A stretch of DNA of 64,000 bases, from assembly GCF_031877795.1 (NCBI RefSeq), contig NC_133933.1, forward strand, positions 27,352,529-27,416,528, given 5' to 3'. This document shows, in pieces, positions 51,601 to 63,243 of the stretch. Under the pieces are notes generated by a model. The model saw only the letters and a list, made by a program, of their open reading frames with translations. It was not told where the DNA came from and searched no databases. Made by a program: the position numbers and the translations under genes. Position 1 is the first letter of the stretch. Each line of letters starts with the position of its first letter. The stretch comes from Strix aluco. Its lineage: Eukaryota > Chordata > Aves > Strigiformes > Strigidae.

Positions 51601-54600
51601 GCTAGTCATAATTTTACTGCGTTCAAAGTGCTCCATCTTGATTTCATTAAAGCAGTTTCTTAAACCTAATAAGAAATTATAACTGAAGTCCATTTAATTC
51701 CTCAAGTGATCCTTAGCTTTTACAAACTTTTCTCACAGCTTGATGCACCTTCACTCCAAAGCAATAATACTTCACAGAGCTCAATGTCTGATGAAAAGTC
51801 AATAGCAACACAGAAAAGTTTGCACTGGATGCATCTATAAACAGCAAAATATTCCAGTATAGTGGGCGTTCAGTAGAAACTGGGAGCCAGTGAATGGTCA
51901 GACATTCCTGAGCAAGAACACAGGGTCACTGGCTTGTCCCCACAATGTTAAAAATTAACCGTGGGCCCAAAGCAAGCAGCATCAAATGTCTGGGCTATCC
52001 ACAAGCAGAACTTTTAGCATTTTTATCACTGGTTTGTGGTGTCAACGTTGAAGATTCAGTTAAATCAGTGTACTCCCCAAAGTGTTTGCAAGTTGCACAT
52101 CTTTAAGTGCTAGATCAGAAAGCTCCTTATCTATTCCATAAGTATCGTGTTCATCAAACAGTTACAGTGACTAGCATTTCCACAGATAATTTTCCTACCT
52201 GCTAATCATGTCATCTTCTTAATTCCTTTGTGGAATAAAATGATAAAGACTTCAGAAACAAAATCTTTTGCATTAAAGCTAACACAGTTCCATCATTTAT
52301 TCTTCTCAAATGCATTTGTTTTAGGTGAATGTAAAATTCACCTTGTTGTTGACTGCTGCTATAGAAAGTTGTTGTTTAACAAGGAAGAACAAATGAACTG
52401 AAAGAGAAACCTGCCATTGTTCTCACACAGCCTTGAAAGTTTTGGCTTCTTTGAAATCAATGTTGACACTATAAACGCTCTTTTCTGAGTACCTTCATAT
52501 TAATATATCAGTTCTGATCCAACAGTAAGTAAAAGTCGATCGGCTTTTCCCCTGACTAAAGCAAGAGTCACTGTTTGACTCTTAGTCCTCCAGGAGGTAA
52601 TTTCCACTTGATTATGGTGTAGTTCCAACATTTTTCCTGGGTATGTCTGATTCTGGCTAGTGCAGGAGGTGGCATACTGGTATAGGTGGACCATTGGTAT
52701 GATCCAGCATGGTATCTCCTGGTCAACAAGAAAAGTTTTACTTTAGGCAGGGGAAAACCTTCTGATGTCTTGTGAAAGAACACTCACAGGGTCAGCTTTG
52801 GTTTATTTTGGATGGTTTATTTTGGATGGTGATGTCTGAAGCATAGAGAATGCTTGTCCAGCAACTGAATTGTTCTAATTTAAAAAATTTCCTCTTTAAA
52901 TAGATGGTACAGTCAGTCCCTCAGGAGTATGTGCGAGGATGCAGTAGATGTGAGTAAAGGGATTGCCCCAAAAGACAAGCTGGGTCATCTAAGATAAAAG
53001 TCTTGCCCCAAGTCGCCTTCAGGAGAAGACAACTATGTAGCTACAGTGTGGAGCTCAGGGAAGTCAGCCCTAGCAGCCTGACCACCTTCAGAGCTTACAG
53101 GTCATAACATCTCTGCAGGAGGAGCCAAGTACAGTAGGAGAGGTCTGAATCTCTTTTTATCTATGGCACCAATATGTCTGAGCAATTCCCAATAGATTCT
53201 AATCTGAAGAAAGAGTTGGGTTTGATATCCATCTGTTTCAAGATAAATGAGAGCTTCTAAATCAAGGGTGGGGAAGGTATAAATATTCAGGCAAGGAAAA
53301 CTGTTCCTGAAGAGAAGATCCACTGCACTTTCAGATTAATAGGTGTAGCTGTCCCACCACAATAGCATACTGCCAAACAGTAAAAAAAGAGACTCTGAGA
53401 GGTAAATTTATTAGGCTAAAAATCTACTTTTTTGAGTTTAAACTTACCCATCTGCTTATCTTCAGTCTCTGAATACAGCATTGCCAATAATATGCTTTGT
53501 TCCAGCCTATTACTTGATCCAGTCACATGTCTAAAAATATTAGTACATTTAAGAATGGTGGTACGTTTATGACTCTAGATATGTGTATTGTAGATCTTTA
53601 TTCTTCCACTAAATAGGAGTTTAATTCATTTTAGATTTCATTTTTTTATAATGTTCCTCCTCAACTTTTTAAGTTAAAACTCTAGCATTAACTCTACAAT
53701 TCTCAGCATTTAGGAAAAGCTCATCTGCATTCTGATGAAGCAAATACCCAAGGTGTGTTATTAGGAAAGTGTATTGAAAGAAATGTGTAGTAACTCAAAA
53801 AATACGTATTTTTCAGGTGTAGATAACAGTAATAAAATCATTAAAATAGGATAACATTGAGGATTTGTATGATGGCTGGGAAGTAATTTCTATTTTTATT
53901 CATCTCAGCACCCTTACTTATGAGTGAGTTTGATCTTCAGCATCAGCCCCCTCCATGCAATTCTACACACTTTACCTTCTTCATCATCATTGCTCATTTT
54001 CTCCATGCAGAAGATGGAGGCTTACTGAGCTTTGTACACACTGTTATCCTCACACATATTCTATACAGGACTGAACATTAGTATGTCTGTTGCAATGAAA
54101 GCATGCAATGTCTCCTTTTATAATAGTTTCCATTCAATAGTGGGAGTTCAGATATAGGGAATTTTCACTTTAATTATTGTCAAAACATTTTATCATGGAT
54201 ACTTAGCTTAAAAACTACTCTGTTTTTTGAAGGGAGAGCTAAACTAATATGCAGATTTAGTAAGAGTCACAAATTATAGCTGCCAGATCTCAAGTACTTG
54301 CCACTTCTCTGCTAAGTGTCACAACTAAGCCTGTATATGTTCCTCATTCACATAAATGTGGAGTAACCCTGACCAAAAACCCGGGGCAGGGGGAACACCA
54401 CCCCATGAAAGTAGTTTAAACACTGTAGCTCTTCCTGACAAGTTGAACTCAGTGAGAGACAGGCACTTACCTGCCTTTAGGGAGGTTGACTCTTGCTTGT
54501 GCAAAGTCAGACTGGATGCCTAACTTCTGTTTGCTAACTTCTGTTTTCTAACTTTGCAAACCTTCCCCAGGAGTTGTCTACTGAGGCCACACAGCAGGCC

Positions 54601-57600
54601 CAGAATATCTTCATCATCTTAAATTTACTTCCCCAGACAACTCTGCCTTTCACCTTCTATCTGTTGGTGATACGGGGGAGCGAGCAGGAAGTTTCTGAGC
54701 AACGAGTGTGACAAAGATGGACCAGCCACTGCTAGAGGAAGAGGCATCCTTATACCCAGAAAATTAGAATAAACTTTTATTTTACTCCTCTCTCTAAATT
54801 TATGCTAGGAGTGTCCAAGTCAGTTATATCATTGGTGTATTTATGAATAAAACCTTTGCCTTTGAACATGTACCTATGAAATATTGCAGTGCTATTGCAA
54901 TGAGTGTTAACCTTATACTCAAATGATTTACTGTGACCCCTACTGTTGTTTTGGAGCCTTCCAAGATACACAGAGATACAGTCAGATTACTGTACATCAA
55001 AGAAGGTACATACTTTTATATAGTGATCTATTCATTCATGATTGAGATATAGTCACCTCAGGGGTTGGATGATACAGGATTATCATCACAAGCAATAGTA
55101 AAGCTTTATTGACATGAATACTAGATCTTTTGACTTGGTCAGATACACTGAGAAAAGCTTTTTCTTTTTCTTTGCTATTCTATTATTATTGGCCATGGTG
55201 AGAGGAATCTATCTCTGCAAAGAGGCTGATAACGTACAATATATAAATACAGCAGTGAATATACTGTTTTCTGTCAACATGACTTTTGTACTACATCTTA
55301 AAAGTTGTTTGTTTTGGCTTTATTAACGTTGCTCAATGGAAATGTGGATGTCACACCTAAAACTTCTGTCTCTGACACAAAAACATTTGCTGCTATCTGG
55401 GTCAAAATCAGTGCCTAGCCAGCCAGATGGCCACCCTTGCGTTGCGTAATTGAGATTATATTAGTTGTTCTGTCTTGTATATTGGTATAAAAATGATGGA
55501 CTTGAAAGCATATGTTGCTTTGCTACTAAATCCAAGCACAGCATCTAATACCAATGGGAAAAAGACAGAGGCTCTGTTCTCTAGCAGCTCAGTTTTGTTA
55601 TGCTTGGTTTTGAAATAAGCTGTCTCCTTTATGCACTGGGTACTTCACATATTTGAGGTCTCTAGAAAGCATTAAGCAATTTACTCTATAACGTTTCAGT
55701 CAGCCTGTGGTTTGTTAGAGAGTTAGGCTGTGGTGGTAAAAGTGATGCTAAAGAGGTCCTTGCTCAGAGGAAATGGCACTTTATTTGTTACGAGTTACTA
55801 CTCAAAATAATGGTGACTGCTGATTGCATCAGGACTCCTGAAGCTATCTTTATAGTCTGCTCTCATAGAGTCTCTGTGTTACTAAAAACTGGATTAGTTT
55901 TCTCTTTTTACATTTGCATTTATTTATCCCATTTGTTCAAGTTATTACAGGTACAATTTTACAATGCCACTGTGGTTATTTCTGGGCATAAAAACTGATG
56001 CTGTGAACTGCAGGCTTATTCTGAATGAGGATCTGCTGTAAAGCAAAGTAGGAGTAGCAAATTATTGTCTCACTTACTGTCTTGGATCAGTGGATGAATT
56101 TTAATCCATGGCTAAGCAGACAGTTAATTTGGCTGTTTCAGTGAGTGCAGCGACTGCTTGACTCCAGGCCAAGGATCCTCCGGCTGAGGTCAGGACCACA
56201 TGCCTGCAAATGGCACTTCCTATCTCTATGACTAAAAGGGAGAGCAATTCTGGAGCTTCTCTGTGTTGTAACACAGAAAACAGAATTTTAAAATTTTAGG
56301 AGTAGCTTTTTTCCTGTCATTTGTTCAAATACAGCCCCATGTAGAGCAATCTGGGTTGTTAATGTTAAACCCACCCGACTGAAATAATGTGAAGATTTTA
56401 GTCCAGTTCCCAATGGATAGGTGTCAGTGTTACTAAATAAATAAGCAATTAAATATGTGCTAATTAAGAAAAATGTCAGAGGGTACTTGGACTCTCTAGT
56501 TCAGTCACCTTTTTGCTATTATGTTTAACTTCTGCAGGACAGAGGCATTATCTGTATTGTACCTGATCAGTAGATGAGCTGAAATACTGCCTAAAAGCTA
56601 TCAACCTTCTACCTCTGATAAGCACTCAACAACTAAAAATAAAAATTAAAAAAAAAAATGTTAAAATAAGTGGGATATCACTAATATTCCTAAATTTGTG
56701 GTGGGGCTGAATGAAATGAAAAATCAAGGAATAAAAATTGGTAGGGAATGAAAAATCAAAGAACCCATGCAAAAATCTATATTTTAATGGAAATTAAAAA
56801 GAACAGCGATAAATTAGGTAGGAGATAAATCTTGCATAGCCATGTAATATTTTACACATACACAGAGACACACACACTCAAATTAAAAGAGCATTACAAA
56901 CTCTTTAAACATTTAAAGCCAGTAGGAAGTGAGAGAATGAAAGCTAATCACACCACTCAGCACCAATCCCTTGTGCAGATGCTCTATCACACAGCCTTTA
57001 ATTATACCACCACATACTTGGAGATGATCAAGAATTCTCCAGGAAAAACAGTTTTCCTCAAAATTCAGACTACATAACAGAAAAATGTTAGTTCTGAGGC
57101 AATTGGAAGGACTTTAAAAAACAAAGGGACTGTGCAGTAACCAAAAGGCAAGTGACTGCGGTGTACACCTGAAATGGCAGTGTCCCAGATACCAAGTGCT
57201 TTCACCGGTAGAGACATGTACTTTGGTCTCTTCTGGGTCAGTACCTTATTTCCACGTTCTCTGATACCCTGGGCTTGTTCCTTTCCTTTTTTTCTCCCTC
57301 TCCTTCCCCCTTTTCATGAATAACTTTACAAAACCTTTGTTTCATCCACTCTTATGCAACGGCATATGAATGCAATTTGAGAAGGCAGTGGGACTTTTCC
57401 TCTTGATCTTCTTCACAAGCACCCCTTTGGCACTCAGAGTAGTACGTGGTCAAAGCTTTCTTCAGGAGTTAGTTTCCACTGTTAAGCTTACCTATATGGG
57501 ACTCTGTAGGTTTTCTTTGGGGCACACAACTTAAATCCTGCTGTGAACCCAACACTGCTGTTTTTCTCCTGTGCCTCTCCCCGCCTTGCCATAGGATAGT

Positions 57601-59474
57601 ATCTGGGTGCTTAGCAAACAACCTGAACTTGAAGCAATGAGATCGCCTCATCCTTTTTAATAAATCTGTATTCCAAACAAATGAGATTAAAGTAAAAAAA
57701 AAGCCTGGTGATTTTTGGTATCCAATTAGAGATACTGACTACTTGATTTTTCAACCCATTTAGCATTCTGCATCACTTGGCACAGTCAATGCACAGTCCC
57801 ATGGATTTTGTCTGAGGTAGTAAGCGATTCACTTCAGCCTACCAGACCTCAAAATTTCAGGATTGGCCCTCATAATATGGAAACCTCTTGAGGCAACTTT
57901 CCCCACATTGTAGAAGCTTTGAGGCGAAAGGGCAATGGAAGCAACCTCAGCAGGCAAAATTCAGCTATCACGTTGCTACAAAGCCCTGCCTTTCTCTTCT
58001 TGTAGTTCTCTACCTCACACATGAACTGTACCCAATTCCATGACAAATCAGAGAGGAATCTAATGAATAAAAACTACAAAGTTCTGATCTGTCCCCAGAG
58101 GGAGCGTACCTTGCAGGGTTTCGTTTCTGCTTCAGGAAATTTGTGGAATAAACTCTGTGTGCTTGTGTATCATAATGTACAGAGACAGAATCGAGGTGCT
58201 CTGAAACCCTCAGGTTAGTCATTTCTTTATCATCCCAGTGCCTGATGTTGCAGCTAGTGTTGAATATAAAACACATGTCCTTAGTTTGGTGGCGATGCAC
58301 AGAAAAAAGCATTTTAAAAATGTTTTGGATCAGCTCTGAAATACTTCTCTTGAAAGTCATTTAATTCTTTTTTAGCATTAGAAAGCAGACTCTATTCCAA
58401 GTAAAAAGCAATAATGATGCAGCTGGAGTGCATCAGTTAAAAACAGTGAAATAAAACATTTTGACTTTCAGGATTTCTACCATGTTTCAAATGAAATTCA
58501 GCCCACCTACTCTGGACTTCCTGCAATTACGCATCCTTGCTCTTGGCTGAGAACATTAGTTGGCTTTGCTATCCTTGCCCTCCTCTCTCCCCTCCAGGCT
58601 CCTCAACCGAACGGTTTCTCTCTGCTTTCTGTGCACAACCTCTGTGTCTCCTTACCTAATCAGTCCCAGGCTCCTGCCTCCAAACACCAGTCCCGGTTTT
58701 TCTCTCTGGACTGCCTGGCTGCTTCTATCGCCTGCTCTGTCACAGGCTGGATTTTTTTTTCTCCCCGTCGTATTCATGCAGAGACCTTTCTTCTTGACAC
58801 AACCTTCAAATCGTTTGGAGCTTAGAAGAGATAGGATTCCTACCTCTCAGATCCTGCGCCAAAACTCGGGCTCACGGGGAAAATTTGGAGGTGGGGATTA
58901 AAGGGGAAATCTAGCCTCACCACTGTGTCCCTAAGCTTCTGTTTGCAGAGGAGGCCAGTCTTTAGCGATTCCTTTCTCCTGCTAGAATAAAAGAAATCAT
59001 TACTGAGAGTGTGTTCATTACAAAAATTCTAATATTTACAAGTTAGCCACGTTTGGTTAAATTTTCAGACAGAGAGGGAAAGGCACATTTTAAATAAAAA
59101 AAGGTCACATTTTGAGTCTGTGCTTCAAAGCCTGAGGGCAGCAGAGCATTTCAAAGGAAAAAGTTTCCATTTTTTCAGTATGAGCAAAACTGTTTATTTT
59201 TCCATAACCTTGTTCTTGGAAATGGACAAATTGTTTTGGCAGGTATTTTCAAAATAATCTGCCCAGTACAGACAGTCAGCATATCAGTTTTCAGCCTAAG
59301 TGATGATGTTTTTTTCTAAAGCTACATGCAACAGAAAATATGGTCTCTGCTGAGAAATGTTTGCCAACCAGAATCCAGGGAATAGCAGCACATCCACCTT
59401 ATTGTCACAGATTACATCCTCTGTGGAGTTCCAATTTTTTTCAAACATCAATTGCCTCATGGAAAGGCAATAGT
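48626..59474. other. Long non-coding AT-rich stretch
   Basis: Almost 11 kb hold no convincing exon or RNA gene; the longest frames are 113-116 codons (50099-50443, 58010-58360, 58560-58901) and domain-free. Short items are a 14-bp tandem duplication at 52801-52828 and a CA-rich run near 56858-56880. The 50.5-57 kb part is especially AT-rich and repeat-poor. Confidence 0.55.
52801..52828 (+). repeat. Tandem duplication of a 14-bp unit
   Basis: GTTTATTTTGGATG occurs twice in exact tandem (52801-52814 and 52815-52828), followed by a partial GTGATG. It looks like a recent replication-slippage duplication. Confidence 0.9.
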
Positions 59475-59582
59475 GTCAGTGGCTATTACTTCTCTATTTT
59501 AGAGGCAGAGAAACTAAAACGGGAGGAAAGGAGAAGAAATAGGAGATAGAATCCAAAAATCCTGGTCTGATTCTTAGTCCCC
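59475..59582 (-). repeat. MIR/CORE-SINE relict
   Basis: On the + strand, GGCTATTACTTCTCTATTTT (59481-59500) and AGAGGCAGAGAAACTAAAAC (59501-59520) match the reverse-complement MIR words CTATTATTATCCCCATTTTA and GATGAGGAAACTGAGGC. Further on, GATAGAATCCAAAAATCCTG (59545-59564) and GTCTGATTCTTAGTCC match GGCAGAGCCAGGATTCGAAC and CAGGTCTGACTCC. The middle part is strongly diverged. Confidence 0.45.
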
Positions 59583-61159
59583 CATTTATGCACCCGTTGC
59601 TGCCACCTCTGAGGGGTGTTATTTGTGCGATGGTCCTCTGGTCTGGAGTATTACAGACACACACGTCAGAGACAACATCCCTTGAGTAATTTCAGTGATT
59701 TAACTCGCTTGTGATAGAAAGTTTTGGGGGCTATAGGAGAAGGCACAGCAGGTGCAGGAGATACCTGCAAATAATAGTTTAATTCAGCTAAGAACAAGCA
59801 GCCTCCCACATTCAGCTTGTATGAGTACATCGGTACAGTATAAAACCAAAAATTTCACATATTTCTTAGGTGCCTGAGGCAACTCGGGGGCGAGACCCTT
59901 GGAAAAGAGAGGTGTGAGGCGGAGAGCTGTGGTAGGGCTCTGCCGAGATGGAGCAGCTGGGTGATGGCCACTGCTTTTGCTGTTGCTCCGGGTACCCTGA
60001 CTGGAGTGAACCCCAGCAAAAGCACAAGCCAGAGATGCCGGAGGCCTGAGGTAGACAAGCTGCATAAAAGTTCATGCCACTGTCTGGCTTACTTAGGAGA
60101 GCAAGAAACACAGTTAAGTGTTAACAATAAGTGATGAGATAGCCCCATGCAGACTGAGAACCTCTGCTAAAAACCACACCAACAGCAATAACAAATTCCT
60201 TAGCTTAAACTGCAGTCCTCTTCAGAGAAAGAAAAAAAAAAAAAAAAAAAGAAAGAATTGCCAAATCAAACTGCTGACTCCTTTTTTCTTATCAAAACAC
60301 CACAGCATACATCTTAACAGCCTGAAGTAAATCAAATGCGGGACCAGCTGGAACTGGTCAGCTCTTGACCCTCCCTTGATATCAGGTGTGTGCCGCACTT
60401 CTCTGGCAGATTAATTTATGATCTGAAGTAACTCAGAGCCCCTAAAACTTTCAGTACTGCTGTTAGGATGAGGCTGAAGGTTTTCTTTGGAAAGCGTCGC
60501 CACTAGAAAAAGATGGAGGTCTTCCCAATTGAGAGAGACACTCCCCTACTGATGTCAGTGACTGTTCCCTCTATATCTCTTCTTTTTAAACTCATCCACA
60601 ACGTGAGTATGGGACAAAATTCGGAGGCATGGCCAAAGTCTGGATGTGTGCATCTGAGTGACTGTCAGTCCCCTTTTGCATGTGGAACTTCCTCTTGGGG
60701 GGGAGTTTGGAAGTGTTTCTAGCAATGCATCCCTAAAGAAACCTTTCAGCTCAAGAAAAAAATGGGGGGGAAGGTCCAGGAAAGAGTGTGCAGAGTGGAC
60801 CGAACTGAGAGCAGCTCACAGGTGGCTCCTCCGAGGAGAGCGTGTCCCTGTGGGTGATCAATGTAATCTATTGCGAAAGAAAACCTCCGTGTTTCTGGGG
60901 GGCAGGGGGGGGGAAAGAGATTTAGAAAGAAACTCTTTAATTATTACCTGCGGAGAAGTTAAAGTATAACTCGTCAGTAACATACTCCAGTCCCTGTGCT
61001 GGGGAGGGGGGGTTGGGGGCCAAGTCAGGCATCTAACCTGCCTGAAGTCTGCATGGGAATCTAAAAAAAAAAAAAAATAAAGTTAATTAAAAAAAATAAA
61101 ATTAATTAAAGAAGGAGGGGAGGGGAAGACAAACATAAAGCATTGGCGAGTGAGAAAAG
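59583..61159. other. Non-coding transition zone with G-rich and A-rich runs
   Basis: GC content rises towards the CpG island. Runs include A19 (60232-60250), G7-type tracts (60763-60769, 60897-60913) and GGGGAGGGGGGGTTGGGGG at 61001-61019. The last has enough G runs for a G-quadruplex on the + strand. A14 (61063-61076) is followed by TTAATTAA-rich text up to 61110. Overlapping frames at 59784-60111 on the minus strand have no domains. A promoter-proximal regulatory role is possible but not shown. Confidence 0.5.
60232..60250. repeat. Poly-A run (A19)
   Basis: Nineteen A bases inside a purine-rich stretch. Simple sequence; the lysine run it encodes in one frame is not evidence of a protein. 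Confidence 0.95.
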
Positions 61160-61530
61160 GAGCTCGTGTTTCAGGCCGCTGACCTCTCTTTGTGCTTTGT
61201 GGGGGGGAGCCGCCGAAGAGGCTCTGGAGCTGTAGCACCCACGCGTGAGCCTGTGTGGTTCCCACCCCCCCCCCAGCCCGGTGTTTATAACACACCTCCC
61301 GAAGAGCCCAAATCTTCCGCCTTTCTGCCACGACTTTTTGCTCACACACGCTGCTGAGCGACTCCGGCCGCCTTCCCCCGCACCTCCTCCCCGGGGCCGT
61401 CTCCGCCCGCGCAGCACCGCGCAGGATGCGCGGTGCTGCGCGGGCGGCGACGGCCCCGGGGAAGGGGGTGCTTAACCCCGGGGGCTACTTGCGCATCTCC
61501 TCGCCCCTTTCGGAGATCATCTCCCCCCTA
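61160..61530. promoter_or_regulatory. CpG island 1 (proximal flank of a putative gene)
   Basis: CpG dinucleotides, almost absent in the preceding 60 kb, become dense, notably at 61370-61500. Features include a GGAGCCGCCGAAG-type GC block, the 73-75 nt palindrome at 61388-61462, and TTGCGCATCTCC near 61489, which contains an NRF1-like GCGCA half-site. In birds such islands usually mark promoters of housekeeping or developmental genes. No first exon can be drawn with confidence. Confidence 0.7.
61388..61462. repeat. Near-perfect GC-rich palindrome, 36-nt arms, 3-nt loop
   Basis: The left arm runs 61388-61423 and the right arm 61427-61462, with GGA (61424-61426) as loop. Pairing the arms base by base about centre 61425 gives a single mismatch (T at 61402 against C at 61448). 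The arms begin TCCCCGGGGCCGTC and end at the loop with AGCACCGCGCA / TGCGCGGTGCT. Pairing becomes patchy outside the arms. The fold would be an extremely stable hairpin or cruciform. Such perfection in non-coding DNA suggests a recent origin (template-switch mutation or fold-back synthesis), strong selection, or an assembly or library artefact. No miRNA family is recognised, and the GC content is far above that of typical pre-miRNAs. Confidence 0.95.
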
Positions 61531-62239
61531 AAAAAATAGAGGAGGAGAGCCCTGGGGCTTCCAGGGTCACGCCAATCCGGCACTGCAAGTATAGGAGAAC
61601 TTTTTTTTTTTTTTGAGGGAGTTTACTTCTTCGGCAGGTCAACGTGTTAATTAACAGTTGCTCCAGATTGGTCGCTTGCTGTCCCAGATGCGCGATTAAC
61701 ACATTAAGGAAATTATTATTCTTTTTTAAGACATCAGAATGTAAAAACTCAGTAGCAACCCCATTTCCTCCTTACTATTAACTAGCAGTCGCGGAGAGAA
61801 AATCATTAGAGATATAATTAAATATGGGTCTATTTTTGAAGAGTGTCCTGCAAAATAGCCCCAAAATATGATGTAGTAATTTGATTTTTTTTTTTTCCTT
61901 TGGCACTACAGGTGCTACCTATGTTTTCCCTTCATCTCCCACCCCATGTATATTAAACAGGGAGGCAACATTGCTCCATTGTCGGTGATGACCCCAGACT
62001 TCGCCGGAATATTTTGCTCTTCGGTGTAAAATTGCGAAGTGGGTCTCTCTAAAATTCGCTATATTGGTTTTTATAATTACCTCGTGGTCTAAACTTTTTC
62101 GCATCCCATTTCTTACAGGGAAAAAAAAAAAAAAAAGGAAAAAAGAAAGAAACTAACTTAGCTGTCACTGTATTAACATCCTTGTTTGTCTCAATCCCAG
62201 GCTTTCAGTAACTCTGCCTGGATCGGCTCCTACGTTTCT
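61531..62239. other. AT-rich spacer between two CpG islands
   Basis: About 700 nt of AT-rich, non-repetitive sequence lie between the islands. It contains T14 (61601-61614), the perfect palindrome GTTAATTAAC (61646-61655, HNF1-like), ATTGG (CCAAT box on the minus strand, near 61667), TTAACACATTAAGG and A16 (62121-62136). Its non-random texture next to a promoter suggests conserved proximal regulatory DNA. No coding frame is supported; the short minus-strand frames (61 codons) are unremarkable. Confidence 0.45.
61646..61655. promoter_or_regulatory. GTTAATTAAC palindrome, HNF1/homeodomain-like site
   Basis: A perfect 10-bp palindrome made of two GTTAA half-sites. HNF1-family sites are GTTAAT-N-ATTAAC; here the central N and one AT are missing, so this is a compressed variant or a paired-homeodomain site. 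It lies between the two CpG islands. Binding is inferred only. Confidence 0.3.
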
Positions 62240-62515
62240 CTAGTCGCCCTGCTGAGGCGTGCGCTTGCCCCTGCCTGCCTGTCCTGCCTGCAGCTGAGCC
62301 TGACGGCCGCTCTTCGCAGGCCTTGGTGCGGCGGTTTGCTGCCGCTGACCCCCCCTCGGCGGGTCCCCCCGCGGAGCGTCGCGCCGTCCCCCGGCTCTGA
62401 CCCTTGGTTCGCTGCAGTGTGGCCAGCGTGGGCTCCACACCCTCGCGTGTCATTTGTCAGATTTCCGTGGAGAACTAAACAACTCCTAACGTTATTTATT
62501 GCAGGGGGGTGGAGG

Positions 62516-62537
62516 AAAAAAAAAAAAAAAAAAAAAA
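62516..62537. repeat. Poly-A run (A22)
   Basis: Twenty-two A bases interrupt the GC-rich island, preceded by GCAGGGGGGTGGAGG. In the + strand frame it would encode a lysine run, which argues against that frame being a real protein. Confidence 0.95.
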
Positions 62538-62876
62538 GAAAACCAGACTGCGTCAGGCCGCCATCCCCCATCCTTTCATCCCCAAGATTTTATTCTTTTC
62601 TCCGGAATATTTTCCCCGCGTCCAGTCAGGCAGAATTCGCGGTTTCGCTTTGCCTCCGAACGCGGCTGACCTCCGCAGTCCCTCCGGGGCAACAAGCAGC
62701 AGCCGGAGCCCAGCGCCGGGCGATGAAACCCGGCGGGGCCGCCGCGGCCGCCGGCCCCGCTCCGCGCCCCTCCGCCGGCCCCCGCGGGCCGGGCAGCCCG
62801 CCGCGCCGCGCTCCGAGGCAGCGGGAAGCGCTGTGGTTTAAACCCAGCCCGGGGCTCGTTGTTACCGGGAGCGTGC

Positions 62877-62914
62877 TTTTTTTTTTTTCTCTCTCTCTTC
62901 TTTCTCCTTTGTAG
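62877..62914 (+). promoter_or_regulatory. Strong splice-acceptor-like tract (polypyrimidine + TTTGTAG)
   Basis: A 35-nt uninterrupted pyrimidine tract (T12, then CT repeats, then TTCTTTCTCCTTT) is followed directly by GTAG and then GATACAG. This matches a high-quality vertebrate 3' splice site with the intron ending at 62914. If used, a + strand exon would begin at 62915. One frame from there stays open for 16 codons to a TGA at 62966-62968. The exon could equally be 5' untranslated. Without transcript data this remains a prediction. Confidence 0.4.
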
Positions 62915-62982
62915 GATACAGAAGGTGAATAATGAAATCCCTTTGCTAATAGTTTATGAGCCATGAGATTGGAAATGTGCGC
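62915..62982. other. Abrupt non-GC insert inside the CpG island, candidate conserved exon or element
   Basis: Between two blocks that are mostly G and C, these 68 nt are balanced to AT-rich (GATACAGAAGGTGAATAATG at the start, CATGAGATTGGAAATGTG at the end). The segment includes TTTGCTAATAG and ATTGG (a CCAAT box on the minus strand). The sharp change of composition on both sides, directly behind a splice-acceptor-like tract, suggests sequence held by selection. It may be a short exon or a promoter element. Confidence 0.35.
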
Positions 62983-63235
62983 GGATGGACCAGCGCGCCG
63001 CGCCAAGAGTCACCCGAGGGGCTGGGGGAGCCCGGCCTAGGGACGGCTTAAGCAAGCCGGGCGCAGGGAGGCGAGGGGCGGCAAGGGGCTCGGGTGACCA
63101 CTCTCTGCCCCCGGGAGCGGCGGCCTTCCCCGAGGATGGGGCTGCGGGGGCTCCCCGCCGCGCACGGGCCGCTCTCTGTCTGTCCGTCCGTCTCTTCCGT
63201 CCCGCCCCCCCGGCGGGTCTATAGCGCGGGGAGCG

Positions 63236-63243
63236 CTTATATA
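63236..63243 (-). promoter_or_regulatory. TATA element (TATATAAG on minus strand)
   Basis: The + strand reads CTTATATA followed by GGGGGGG. Read on the minus strand it is TATATAAG, an exact match to TATAWAAR. The + strand reading, TATATAGG, is a weaker match, so the preferred direction is minus with a start near 63210, but a + strand start near 63270 cannot be excluded. It is flanked by GC boxes (63201-63210 and 63457-63465), and a second TATAG word lies at about 63220. A TATA box inside a CpG island is uncommon and typical of regulated genes. Confidence 0.4.

Noticed and set aside
62186-62914. 242-codon + strand open frame in CpG island 2
   Set aside because: It crosses A22 (a lysine run), consists largely of proline/arginine/alanine from GC-rich DNA, ends in the polypyrimidine tract, and has no recognisable domain. 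The internal ATG at 62723 gives a similar low-complexity peptide.
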